Below are positions 30,698 through 37,223 of a stretch of DNA of 53,993 bases, piece by piece (position 1 is the first letter of the stretch; the number at the start of each line of letters is the position of its first letter). The translations under genes were made by a program, and so were the position numbers. The notes under the pieces are model-generated. The model saw only the letters and a program-made list of their open reading frames with translations. It was not told where the DNA came from and did no database searches. Source of the stretch: a virus; IMG/VR virus record IMGVR_UViG_3300027754_000120, positions 1 to 53,993 of that record; one strand, given 5' to 3'.

Positions 30698-31226
30698 ATA
30701 TTGGGGTATTGTTTAGTGCTTTCTCGAAGACTCCGATGAAGGAGCAAAGGGCCGCCTCCGATTTGTTATACTCGGCGACGATGATGTCGTGGATGTTGTG
30801 CTTGGTCGCCGGCATGTGGCGAATGATGATCTTGGCCATCTTGAATAGGCGGTCCTCGTTCGAGGAGTTGGCCATGATGGCGGCGAACTCGCGCTGCCAC
30901 GCCTCGGACTTGGACAGCTTGTGCTCGGCGGAACTGAGCCAGTCGCCCGCCGAGCGCACGACCGCATACTCGGGCGTCGGTGTCCACTGGTCGACGAGCG
31001 CGGCGGGCACCGACTTGATCTGCACGAAGAACACGTGGCCTTCGGGGTCGGCGTCCGCAATCAGGCGGCCTATGTCCGCGGGCACAATGCGCTTGGGGTG
31101 AACCCAATCGTGGGCGGCATACAACTGGCGCGACTCGTGGTGGCGGGCCGCGTTGAGCGCGGCGGTTGTATCGTAGTTGGTCAGAATGTCACGGAATGCA
31201 AGGAGCGGTAGTGTGATCGTGGTCAT
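30603..31226 (-). CDS. Hypothetical protein
   Basis: 207 residues with no recognised domain; the N-terminal half has a mixed alpha/beta look (GHVFFVQIKSVPAALV), the C-terminal tail is acidic and disordered (ADSGADDQGEAEQG). The start follows the T-tract of a strong terminator (31235-31264), so this gene would need readthrough or a promoter I could not find. Confidence 0.5.
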   Translation of the reverse strand: MTTITLPLLAFRDILTNYDTTAALNAARHHESRQLYAAHDWVHPKRIVPADIGRLIADADPEGHVFFVQIKSVPAALVDQWTPTPEYAVVRSAGDWLSSAEHKLSKSEAWQREFAAIMANSSNEDRLFKMAKIIIRHMPATKHNIHDIIVAEYNKSEAALCSFIGVFEKALNNTPIYEAPTGTETSNQELQAPADSGADDQGEAEQG

Positions 31227-31234
31227 AATGGGCA

Positions 31235-31264
31235 GAAAAAAGCGCCCGACAAATGCCGGGCGCT
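31235..31264 (-). terminator. Strong intrinsic terminator
   Basis: On the minus strand AGCGCCCG (31264-31257), loop GCATTTGT, CGGGCGCT (31248-31241) and then a run of T (31241-31235). The 8-bp GC-rich stem plus six T is a textbook terminator. It lies 17 bases after the stop of the gene at 31282, closing a one-gene unit that starts at the sigma-54 promoter at 32040. Confidence 0.85.
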
Positions 31265-31281
31265 CGTGTTCTGGCCACTAG

Positions 31282-31962
31282 TTAGGCGGCCGGTGCGGCG
31301 GGCGCGGCCTCTTTGGCCTTGGCGGCAGCGGCGTTGGCCGCGGCTTCCTTCTCCTTGCGCTTGGCCTGCTTCTTCTCGTTGTCGATGGCCTTGGCTTCCT
31401 TCAAGTTGTGAAGCGCCGTGGTCTTGACGTAGAGTTCGTTGAGGCGCAGCACGAACGCCTGCTGGGTGGCGAACACCTGCTTGCCGTCCACGACAATCTC
31501 CTTCCAGCCGGTCGGCGACGAGGCCTTCGGGCCGAGCACGGTGAGTTCGATGGCCAACTCGCCCAGCTCTTCGAGGATGTTCTGAAGTGACTGGCCGGCA
31601 GAGCGCGGGCGCTCGGGGCTGATCACCATGTTGGTGTATTTGTCGACACTGAAGTCATCGGTGTCGCTGTTGTAGGCGTGGTCAAACGCCTCTTCGAGGT
31701 GGGGCAACAGGAGGTTGCGGCCCAGCTTGACGCCGTTCTCCGGCTCGACCGCGACGGCGGCCTGCAGCATGGACGCGAACAGGGCGGTCAGCGCGGCGAC
31801 GCTGTCGGTCGCGGGCGCGAAGAAGTTCTTCGGCTTCTCGACCGTCTTCTTCTTGCCGAGCTTGTCGGGGTCATCAACGCGGGAGCGCTTGGTGACTGTG
31901 GTAACAACGAGCGGGAAGCTGTTGTTGTTGAGGGTGATGGGAGCTAACGTATCTTCGGGCAT
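31282..31962 (-). CDS. Abundant-looking hypothetical protein, own sigma-54 transcription unit
   Basis: 226 residues. Basic N-terminus (TTVTKRSRVDDPDKLGKKKTVEK), a helical middle (SLQNILEELGELAIELTVLG), and a Lys/Ala-rich C-terminal tail (EKKQAKRKEKEAAANAAAA). No family recognised. It is the only gene between a good sigma-54 promoter and a strong terminator, which suggests high late expression of one product. A DNA-binding or histone-like role fits the charge pattern but is only a guess. Confidence 0.6.
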   Translation of the reverse strand: MPEDTLAPITLNNNSFPLVVTTVTKRSRVDDPDKLGKKKTVEKPKNFFAPATDSVAALTALFASMLQAAVAVEPENGVKLGRNLLLPHLEEAFDHAYNSDTDDFSVDKYTNMVISPERPRSAGQSLQNILEELGELAIELTVLGPKASSPTGWKEIVVDGKQVFATQQAFVLRLNELYVKTTALHNLKEAKAIDNEKKQAKRKEKEAAANAAAAKAKEAAPAAPAA

Positions 31963-32039
31963 AGTATTAACAGGATGGCATACAGGTTATGTTGTTTCGT
32001 CGGCCGGTATGCGAGCGGCCGTTGAAAGTGGAAAGTGAA

Positions 32040-32056
32040 TGCTAGAAGCGTGCCAA
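32040..32056 (-). promoter_or_regulatory. Sigma-54 promoter, leftward
   Basis: On the minus strand TTGGCACGCTTCTAGCA: the -24 element TTGGCACG is perfect, GG and GC are 10 bases apart, and only one fixed base differs (TAGC for TTGC). Predicted start near 32030 gives a 68-base leader to the gene at 31962, which ends in a strong terminator. Confidence 0.75.
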
Positions 32057-32072
32057 CTTGGTGCGTGGCGGG

Positions 32073-32588
32073 TCACACCGTTAGCCGTTCCTGATCGTAG
32101 AATTTCTTGGCGCGCAGCCAGTCGCGACCGGGCGGCTTGATCGGGTGCGGTTCGTGGTCGACGCGCAGGCCGGGCGAGCGCCTGATCTTGAGGCCGGCGC
32201 GCTTACAAAGCACGCACGCCCAGTGCACGTCGGCCCAGTGGTTTGTAAAGTGGACATCGTCCCACTTGGGCACGGCGCCCAGCAGCGCGCGCGGGATAGC
32301 GAACACGCTGCCGTATTTCCAAGGCGCCCGGGCGTGCGGGTAGTGCAGGATTTGGCCATGAATAATCTGGTCGCCCGCCAAGTCGGCGCGCACGAGAGTC
32401 CAGTCGGCGTCCATCCATATGAGCCAGTCGGGCTGGCGCTCGATGGCGTAGGCGAGGCCCGCGTTGCGCGCCGTGGCGTGGTTGAATGGGTCGACCAGCA
32501 CAATGTGGCTGGCGTGTGGCGAGTCCCATGTGCGCTTGAACGCCTGCTCTTCGTGGCTGGCGCTGGCCGCGTAAGAGAGGAGTATCAT
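32073..32588 (-). CDS. Glycosyltransferase, GT2-like
   Basis: 171 residues. NHATARNAGLAYAI and PDWLIWMDADWTLVRADL carry the DxD metal/donor motif of GT-A glycosyltransferases, then FTNHWADVHW. It is short for a GT2 enzyme and lacks the typical first N-terminal strand. This is the third glycosyltransferase in the window, here in the leftward arm. It may modify DNA, an early protein or host glycan. It ends before the sigma-54 promoter of the next unit. Confidence 0.6.
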   Translation of the reverse strand: MILLSYAASASHEEQAFKRTWDSPHASHIVLVDPFNHATARNAGLAYAIERQPDWLIWMDADWTLVRADLAGDQIIHGQILHYPHARAPWKYGSVFAIPRALLGAVPKWDDVHFTNHWADVHWACVLCKRAGLKIRRSPGLRVDHEPHPIKPPGRDWLRAKKFYDQERLTV

Positions 32589-33019
32589 TGAGGGCGCCCG
32601 AGTTTGATACCAAGGCGCCGGTCAGTCGTGAGGTAGACGTGGAGCTTGATGTCGCGAGTAAGTTCTTGACCGATTATTGAGTAAGCGTAGTTCTCAAGCT
32701 TACCGATTTGCACTCCATCATAGGTAGTAATCTTGTTGGCCATAGCGTCATACCGCAGCGTCGTGCCCGGCGTGAGGATCAAAGTCGACGGGTCGACCTC
32801 GATGGACCAGCGGATTGGCTGCGGCGGCTGCTCAACCCACTTGAGCGTCGGGCGCTTTGGCTCGGGCGCCTTCGCCTTAGCTAGTTCATCAAATCGGTTT
32901 TCAGTTTGTATGGATAGCGCGGTGAGTCGCAGAGCTACCATGTTAACCGCCTCGACAAGACTGTCGAGCGTGAGTTGATTGTTAGACTGGGCTGGTTTAG
33001 TTTTCTTTGATGGTTTCAT
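32585..33019 (-). CDS. Hypothetical protein
   Basis: 144 residues. Basic start (KPSKKTKPAQ), a helical segment (SLVEAVNMVALRLTALSIQ), then a beta-rich part (WSIEVDPSTLILTPGTTLRYDAM). No family recognised. It overlaps the glycosyltransferase start by ATGA. Confidence 0.5.
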   Translation of the reverse strand: MKPSKKTKPAQSNNQLTLDSLVEAVNMVALRLTALSIQTENRFDELAKAKAPEPKRPTLKWVEQPPQPIRWSIEVDPSTLILTPGTTLRYDAMANKITTYDGVQIGKLENYAYSIIGQELTRDIKLHVYLTTDRRLGIKLGRPQ

Positions 33020-33083
33020 ATTGGTTGTGGGATAATTCGACAGTGTAGTGAGTTCTTGTTATAGTTTTCATGGGAAATTGAAA

Positions 33084-33164
33084 GCCGCCGCGCATTTGTG
33101 AAGTGTTGTCTTTGTCGTGCAGTTGAAGTCTGCTTCCTGCCGTGGATGCAGGCTGCGCGGCGGC
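33084..33164. repeat. 10-bp inverted repeat downstream of the DfrB-like gene
   Basis: GCCGCCGCGC (33084-33093) and its complement GCGCGGCGGC (33155-33164), with a smaller hairpin CCTGC/GCAGG inside. It lies in the 155-base gap after the DfrB-like gene and could fold in the leftward RNA. No T-tract, so not an obvious terminator. Confidence 0.6.
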
Positions 33165-33174
33165 GGGTGGGAAA

Positions 33175-33384
33175 TTAGCGGGCGAGCCATTCGTTGACCA
33201 TTTCCAACGCCTTCGCCGGATAGATTTGAACGCTGCCTTTGTGTGTGGACGACTCCACACAGACACCACATGGCGTCAGTTCTGTTGAGTAATAGCCACA
33301 CACAAAGCCTTCCCATTCGGAGCCGGACTTCTTCTTGACGTGTGTGCCGATGTCGAAGAATGATGTTGGTTGTTCTTGGCTCAT
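33175..33384 (-). CDS. dfrB: DfrB-like (R67-type) dihydrofolate reductase
   Basis: 69 residues from the ATG at 33384. The core matches plasmid R67 DHFR closely: VKKKSGSEWEG, GYYSTELTP, VESSTHKG, then VQIYP (VQIY at 52-55) and AxxLExVN. R67 enzymes are homotetramers whose single central pore uses the Lys of RKKSG and the Q-I-Y of VQIY; K18 and Q53-I54-Y55 are their counterparts here. The enzyme reduces dihydrofolate with NADPH and is naturally insensitive to trimethoprim. In a phage it would support thymidylate synthesis. The gene is downstream of a leftward sigma-54 promoter and a long structured leader. Similarity was judged by eye from memory of R67. Confidence 0.85.
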   Translation of the reverse strand: MSQEQPTSFFDIGTHVKKKSGSEWEGFVCGYYSTELTPCGVCVESSTHKGSVQIYPAKALEMVNEWLAR

Positions 33385-33522
33385 GTTAGTTAGTTGTTCA
33401 TATCGTAAAAGGTCGCCCACAGCAGCCGGTAATGGCGCAGCCGGAAAGGAACGGCTCATACCTATCGCGGGTGGTTAAGCTCCCGCGCCGGTTCTGTGTG
33501 GGCAAATTAAAGAGCACGCGCT

Positions 33523-33596
33523 CAGTAGTAGGCACCGTAATCACAGCGACGTTGATCCTCGCTTGGCCTTTGCCTTGTTACGTGTGCCTACTACTG
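33523..33596 (-). ncRNA. Long hairpin in the leader upstream of the DfrB-like gene
   Basis: CAGTAGTAGGCACCGTAA (33523-33540) pairs with 33578-33596, giving an 18-bp stem with one bulged base and a 37-base loop. Other smaller hairpins lie at 33415-33503 and 33600-33620. Together with the promoter at 33676 they give a structured leader of about 280 bases before the ATG at 33384. It could be a small RNA or a leader that controls translation. No known riboswitch class was recognised. Confidence 0.5.
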
Positions 33597-33675
33597 AACG
33601 GCCGCCATTAACCCGGCGGCGAGGGTTTGTTAAAGTCGAATACTAGGTTACAGGCCGAATGTGTGGTCATTAAAA

Positions 33676-33692
33676 AGCAGTCTTCGTGCCAA
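33676..33692 (-). promoter_or_regulatory. Sigma-54 promoter, leftward, upstream of the DfrB-like gene
   Basis: On the minus strand TTGGCACGAAGACTGCT: perfect -24 element, correct 10-base spacing of GG and GC, one difference in the -12 element (CTGC for TTGC). It is in the gap after the stop at 33706; predicted start near 33665. Confidence 0.7.
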
Positions 33693-33705
33693 GGCTGCCG
33701 GTGGG

Positions 33706-33942
33706 TTATGGGCCATTCGCTCGACGAAGCTTGGCGCGCCACGTTTGAGTCTCGGGGTGCGCCTTGTCATATGCGTCCAGCTCCGCACGGGCTGCCACCC
33801 GTTGCTTCATGGTCATCGGGCGCGGCAAGTCGAGGCGGTGTTTGTAGACTTTGACTGCGTCACAGATTTGCTTTGTGGCGCCCGGCGCGAGTGGCGCGGG
33901 CTCATCACCGGCGCGTTGGTTTGTGTGTCCGTTGTGTTTCAT
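33706..33942 (-). CDS. Small hypothetical protein
   Basis: 78 residues from the ATG at 33942. Polar and Pro-rich, with a helical C-terminal half (MKQRVAARAELDAYDKAHPE). The start overlaps the neighbour by 4 bases. Unknown function. Confidence 0.5.
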   Translation of the reverse strand: MKHNGHTNQRAGDEPAPLAPGATKQICDAVKVYKHRLDLPRPMTMKQRVAARAELDAYDKAHPETQTWRAKLRRANGP

Positions 33943-34169
33943 GTTATTTGTTTCGATCCAAGTAGTTGTCTGATTACTTCCTGTCGGAGCCATTGCATCT
34001 GACCGAATTCTTCAATCGGCGGCCCTTCGACCGTTGTTGTCATGGCCTCCGTGCAATCTGCGAGCAGCCTTAGAAGCTCTGGCAAGCATTGCTCAGGCGT
34101 TTTGCCTGTGGCCTTGAGTTTAAGAAGCTCTTCGCGGGGAGTGAATGTGGAGCCGTCTTTTCTGGTCAT
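33939..34169 (-). CDS. Small helical protein
   Basis: 76 residues, charged and helical (PREELLKLKATGKTPEQCL, EEFGQMQWLRQEVIRQLL). Coupled by ATGA overlaps on both sides. Unknown function. Confidence 0.5.
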   Translation of the reverse strand: MTRKDGSTFTPREELLKLKATGKTPEQCLPELLRLLADCTEAMTTTVEGPPIEEFGQMQWLRQEVIRQLLGSKQIT

Positions 34170-34318
34170 GGGATTTCAACTTTCGTTTTGCACAGCTTAC
34201 ACGCTGTGTATGTTGAACTTAACTTCACGCGGTTCAGCGTGGTGGCATTACGGCGCGGACAGTAAACCGCAACGATCTTAGAAACCGTTGCGGCACGTTG
34301 ACTGGTTATGGTGTGCAT
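34166..34318 (-). CDS. Small possible zinc-binding protein
   Basis: 50 residues from the ATG at 34318, basic, with C-P-R-R near the middle and a CKLCK pair near the end that could bind zinc. Overlaps neighbours on both sides (13 bases upstream, ATGA downstream). Unknown function. Confidence 0.4.
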   Translation of the reverse strand: MHTITSQRAATVSKIVAVYCPRRNATTLNRVKLSSTYTACKLCKTKVEIP

Positions 34319-34542
34319 GGAAGACCAAGGTATTTCGCGACGAGGTTGAGTTCTTTTTCCGCAACGACAATGACCTCTTTCGCGTCGGTGTTCTGCTTGG
34401 CAATAATGCAAAGCGCGAGCGCGCCACCATACGCGACGGCGAGTTGGGTTTTATCTGCTTCGACGTAGCCATAGTATATTTCGCACATTGTGTCCATTGC
34501 GGCGTCAAACGCGTAGCACAATGCGATTTGGGTTTTGTTCAT
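34306..34542 (-). CDS. Small hypothetical protein
   Basis: 78 residues with a hydrophobic helical middle (LAVAYGGALALCIIAKQ) and a helical C-terminus (VIVVAEKELNLVAKYLG). It overlaps the next gene upstream by ATGA. Unknown function. Confidence 0.45.
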   Translation of the reverse strand: MNKTQIALCYAFDAAMDTMCEIYYGYVEADKTQLAVAYGGALALCIIAKQNTDAKEVIVVAEKELNLVAKYLGLPCTP

Positions 34543-34841
34543 GGAAGTGGAAGTGGTTTTGATGGCTTGAAGTTAGCTTTGTATTTAGCCACCTGTTCTT
34601 TTACTGACGCCCAATACCAAGTTCGCAGGTATGGCGTTATGGCGCGAACCACATCTTTAATGTCTGGCGGAGTGTGTATAATACCGCACTGCCGCAGAGC
34701 GTATGTTAAATTATGATGTGCTTTGCGAATACTGGCCGCGTTGTTGAAGAATCCAAAATATTCGTAGCAGCGGTGTTGAACTTTGCGTTCAATGTCAAGA
34801 CGCTGGTGGTAATTCTTGCGCGTGCCTTCGATGAAGTTCAT
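34539..34841 (-). CDS. Small hypothetical protein
   Basis: 100 residues from the ATG at 34841 (ACTATACTACC leader, like other starts on this strand). Basic, aromatic-rich (CYEYFGFFNNAASIRKAHHN, TPYLRTWYWASV). Possible nucleic-acid binder. Overlaps the 3D-domain gene stop by 4 bases. Confidence 0.45.
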   Translation of the reverse strand: MNFIEGTRKNYHQRLDIERKVQHRCYEYFGFFNNAASIRKAHHNLTYALRQCGIIHTPPDIKDVVRAITPYLRTWYWASVKEQVAKYKANFKPSKPLPLP

Positions 34842-35128
34842 GGTAGTATAGTTACAGTGAGTTCTTGCTTGCCCCACTTGAGGGCAGACTTATGTGACGC
34901 GCGGTAGACGTCCCACCGACCGTCAAACCGTTTTGCGGTTCGGTCGTCGATGACATAAACGTGATGGTTGATCTCAACCCGTGTGCCGAGCTTGTAAGCT
35001 CGCGGGCCTGCGATTGAAACGCCTTCAACGGGTTTGTGACCGGCGGCGTTGAGGCCGGTTGCGTGCGGGCCGCAGCACTTGGTGCAGATACAATACGCGG
35101 TAATTACCGCGTGGATGGTGTTGGTCAT
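34838..35128 (-). CDS. 3D-domain protein, possible peptidoglycan lytic enzyme
   Basis: 96 residues from the ATG at 35128, which has a Shine-Dalgarno-like GAGGAAAGAG. It matches the Asp-rich 3D domain of MltA-like and Gram-positive lytic transglycosylases: ITAYCIC and CCG near the start, TGLNAAGHKPVEGVSIAGP, YKLGTRVEI, then VIDDRTAK, GRWDVY (D61, D62, D73) and H-x5-WGKQ. These enzymes cleave the glycan strand of peptidoglycan. No signal peptide is visible. As the only cell-wall enzyme candidate in the window, it may be the endolysin, although it lies in the leftward arm rather than with the holin genes. Confidence 0.65.
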   Translation of the reverse strand: MTNTIHAVITAYCICTKCCGPHATGLNAAGHKPVEGVSIAGPRAYKLGTRVEINHHVYVIDDRTAKRFDGRWDVYRASHKSALKWGKQELTVTILP

Positions 35129-35146
35129 AAGCTCTTTCCTCAACCG

Positions 35147-35163
35147 AGCATCAAAGATGCCAA
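35147..35163 (-). promoter_or_regulatory. Weak sigma-54-like promoter upstream of the 3D-domain gene
   Basis: On the minus strand TTGGCATCTTTGATGCT: GG and GC correctly spaced; differences at CG of the -24 element and A for T in TTGC. It begins a few bases after a terminator (35171-35191). The predicted start would leave a leader of only about 8 bases, which cuts off the Shine-Dalgarno-like sequence, so it is doubtful. Confidence 0.35.
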
Positions 35164-35170
35164 GTTGAGC

Positions 35171-35191
35171 AAAAAGCCCGCCGAAGCGGGT
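35171..35191 (-). terminator. Intrinsic terminator before the 3D-domain gene
   Basis: On the minus strand ACCCGC-TTCG-GCGGGC (35191-35176) followed by TTTTT (35175-35171). Stable tetraloop hairpin; it would end transcripts from the genes at 35197-36075. Confidence 0.75.
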
Positions 35192-35196
35192 GTGGT

Positions 35197-35358
35197 TTAC
35201 TTGAGAAGCTCCGGCGGGATTATACTCCTCGCGAAGAAGTAGTCGTATCCGAGACATTCAAAATACTCGCAGATGTCACCGACGGTCCAGCCGTCGGCGA
35301 GTTGGACGAGAACAAGCTCTTTGGCTTTCTCGGGGTGGTTTGTATAATAGAGTTCCAT
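35197..35358 (-). CDS. Small hypothetical protein
   Basis: 53 residues from the ATG at 35358, acidic, aromatic-rich (WTVGDICEYFECLGYDYFFA). The stop is 6 bases before the terminator stem. One base separates it from the upstream gene's stop. Unknown function. Confidence 0.45.
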   Translation of the reverse strand: MELYYTNHPEKAKELVLVQLADGWTVGDICEYFECLGYDYFFARSIIPPELLK

Positions 35359-35359
35359 G

Positions 35360-35557
35360 TTAATGGACCTGAATTGCGGGAACAATCACGTCATAAAACG
35401 GACGTGATTCAATTCCGTTGACTTTGCAATAGTTATCATAAATAACCAAAGCAATATGCATTTGACCGCGCCCTATCATAACAGACAAAGCGCATTCAAT
35501 CCCGTCGCGCTTTCCGCACGATTCGAGATGTTTCTTTACGTCATTAAACGTTTTCAT
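35360..35557 (-). CDS. Small hypothetical protein
   Basis: 65 residues, mixed alpha/beta (VKKHLESCGKRDGIECALSV, IALVIYDNYC). Unknown function; in series with the neighbouring small genes (1 base to each side). Confidence 0.45.
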   Translation of the reverse strand: MKTFNDVKKHLESCGKRDGIECALSVMIGRGQMHIALVIYDNYCKVNGIESRPFYDVIVPAIQVH

Positions 35558-35558
35558 A

Positions 35559-35810
35559 TTAGCTTATTCCCATCGCTTGAAGGCCACTTGGCCAAATTAT
35601 CGTTTGCGCCTTCGGATGCTCGCGCGCCCAGCGCACAGTCACCCTCCCGTGCTTCGCAGCACGGCGCGTAGTTATGTCCGCCGCATACGGACTCGGACGT
35701 CCCCAAAGGGACGCGAATCGAGCGTTTTCACGCTCGAAATGCGATGCGATTTGTTGTTCACGTTCGCGCGCCAATCGCAAGGCGCGCAAGCGGGTTTCGT
35801 TTTTAGACAT
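35559..35810 (-). CDS. Small basic protein
   Basis: 83 residues from the ATG at 35810. Arg-rich helical start (LRALRLAREREQQIASHFER) and a basic middle with RRAAKHGRVTVRW. Possibly nucleic-acid binding. Overlaps the upstream gene by 8 bases. Confidence 0.45.
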   Translation of the reverse strand: MSKNETRLRALRLAREREQQIASHFERENARFASLWGRPSPYAADITTRRAAKHGRVTVRWAREHPKAQTIIWPSGLQAMGIS

Positions 35811-36075
35811 AACGAGATTTGTATAATGAGCCGCGAACGATGTTATTAAATAGTTCCTTGCACTTAACTTCGTGCGCCGTGGGCGAGAAGCCGTTGTTCG
35901 CTTCGCGCTCGGCACGAATCTTGGTGTGGAAATGGAGTTCCTTGGCCTTGCGGCGCAAGTCACCCTGCCCGACGTGGTCGTTGGCGTTGATACGCGACGA
36001 CACGTCGGCGAGATAGGACTGGAGAAACGCAATGCGCTTCCCCGTCTGTGCTGGGTTGAGTGGAGTTAATTGCAT
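35803..36075 (-). CDS. Small hypothetical protein
   Basis: About 90 residues from the ATG at 36075, which follows the T-rich tract of a long hairpin. Helical and basic (KRIAFLQSYLADVSSRINA, RRKAKELHFHTKIRAER). Unknown function. Confidence 0.45.
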   Translation of the reverse strand: MQLTPLNPAQTGKRIAFLQSYLADVSSRINANDHVGQGDLRRKAKELHFHTKIRAEREANNGFSPTAHEVKCKELFNNIVRGSLYKSRYV

Positions 36076-36080
36076 AACAG

Positions 36081-36130
36081 AAAACAGAAAGCCCACGCCA
36101 GCAAGTAGAGGATACTTGCCAGCGTGGGCT
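36081..36130 (-). terminator. Long hairpin plus T-rich tract before a start codon
   Basis: On the minus strand AGCCCACGCTGGCAAGTA (36130-36113), loop TCCTC, and a matching arm (36107-36090) with 16 of 18 positions paired, followed by TTCTGTTTTCTGTT and the ATG at 36075. A strong terminator-type hairpin whose T-rich tail doubles as the leader of the next gene. Confidence 0.75.
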
Positions 36131-36621
36131 GGTTGGGGATGTGCGCGGGCGTGATTTGCCAGCGCGGGAGAACCGTGAAACCAATCCGCGCCGCGCGAAC
36201 TGGTGCCGACACTTCTAATGCATTAGATTTGTGAAGGTGGCAGGGTGTTCTTGCGGCGTTGGCGCGTTTACTTCCAACAGTAAACTAGTATTCTCGCGAG
36301 CTTGTTACCACTTTGGGGCGGCGATTTGCCTATTCTCGCGAGTCTGTTGTTCTACTCCGCGCTTGCGGATTGGTTTCACGTTTCGGCCCATTTCAGGGCA
36401 CTCTTCAGGCGGGTGTTCCCGCTACGTCTTCAGGGCGCAAAATGTTCGTCGGGCGCGCAACGTTGTTCAAGTCGTGGGACGTGGGTGTATGGTAATACAC
36501 GTCTACACGCTCGCTTGGTTCCGTCGCGCCTTAGCTAGTTTTCATTCCGGGCCACTAGTCGGCCTCTTTTGCGCTTGTGGGCTCTCCTCAGAGTCTCGAA
36601 AATGACGACATCACGGCATGG
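36131..36621. other. Gene-less region with short repeats
   Basis: About 490 bases without a convincing gene. It holds the 12-bp palindrome CTAATGCATTAG (36215-36226) and two copies of TATTCTCGCGAG (36289-36300, 36331-36342) 42 bases apart. A 124-codon rightward frame at 36231 starts with GTG and has no plausible protein features. It could hold promoters for the small leftward genes or a non-coding RNA. Confidence 0.5.
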
Positions 36622-36658
36622 AAAAACGTCCCTAAGGCTTATATCCTTAGGGATTTTT
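36622..36658. terminator. Bidirectional intrinsic terminator
   Basis: AAAAA (36622-36626), CCCTAAGG (36630-36637), loop, CCTTAGGG (36645-36652) and TTTTT (36654-36658). The A-run and T-run make it work on both strands. A second hairpin (36707-36726, CCCTAGG/CCTAGGG) with T at 36735-36739 lies beside it. Both follow the leftward gene at 36738. Confidence 0.75.
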
Positions 36659-36688
36659 CGCACCCGCTACTTCATCTTTTTCGCTTCG

Positions 36689-36705
36689 CGAACCTTGTTA
36701 GCTAT
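36689..36705. repeat. 17-bp inverted repeat, left arm
   Basis: CGAACCTTGTTAGCTAT is the exact reverse complement of 37296-37312. The two arms flank the gene at 36738-37223. Confidence 0.85.
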
Positions 36706-36737
36706 CCCCTAGGTTAAACCCTAGGGAATGCTCGTTT

Positions 36738-37223
36738 TTAGGCGTTGACTTCTTCACCTTCCGTCTCAACCAAAGCGTCAAGCTCCTGCTGCGCAACGTC
36801 TTGAGCTTTCTTTCCGTCTGCCGTTTTCAAGTCAAGCGACAAGAAAAACTCAAGTGCCTCCGCTTGGCTTTCTTTCGCCCAAGTCCGAATGCTAAGGGGC
36901 AAAAGGCCTTCCGTCTTCAACATAACTCCGAATTCTTTCAACGCCGCTTTCTCGTTTGCTTGGATAACTTGCCCAAGCCGGAAAGCCGTGTAGGCGTAGT
37001 CCGCAAGTTCCGCTTTGACTTGCGTTCCCTTGAAGGAAGCTTTTGACGTGCCTTCCTTTGAGATTTTGCCAGCCGTCACCGAGTAACTAACATCAGCTTC
37101 ACGAGCCTCAAGTGAGGCACGCAATTCCTTGTTCAACCATGCTTGGCAACGCACGCTCACTGCACCGAAGAAACCACGGTCAAGCAACATTGCAACTTCA
37201 TTTCCGATAATAACTTTAGCCAT
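36738..37223 (-). CDS. Hypothetical protein, first gene of the leftward arm
   Basis: 161 residues, helical, Lys/Glu/Ala-rich (ALKEFGVMLKTEGLLPLSIRTWAKESQAEAL) with an acidic C-terminus (LVETEGEEVNA). No family recognised. The leader GATACTATG resembles other starts on this strand. It is bounded by a 17-bp inverted repeat and followed by a bidirectional terminator, so it seems a separate one-gene unit. Its codon use is less GC-rich than that of the structural genes. Confidence 0.55.
   Translation of the reverse strand: MAKVIIGNEVAMLLDRGFFGAVSVRCQAWLNKELRASLEAREADVSYSVTAGKISKEGTSKASFKGTQVKAELADYAYTAFRLGQVIQANEKAALKEFGVMLKTEGLLPLSIRTWAKESQAEALEFFLSLDLKTADGKKAQDVAQQELDALVETEGEEVNA

Noticed and set aside
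33415-33503. tRNA-like element with 7-bp acceptor stem (GCCCACA/TGTGGGC)
   Set aside because: Length fits a class II tRNA but neither strand shows the T-loop consensus or an anticodon arm; kept only as part of the structured leader.
36396-36414. Sigma-54-like GGCAC-N-GGC match on the plus strand
   Set aside because: Spacing fits but the T of -24 and both T of -12 are missing and no rightward gene follows.
36231-36605. Rightward frame of 124 codons
   Set aside because: Non-ATG start, Cys/Arg-rich nonsense composition, no partner genes; likely accidental.
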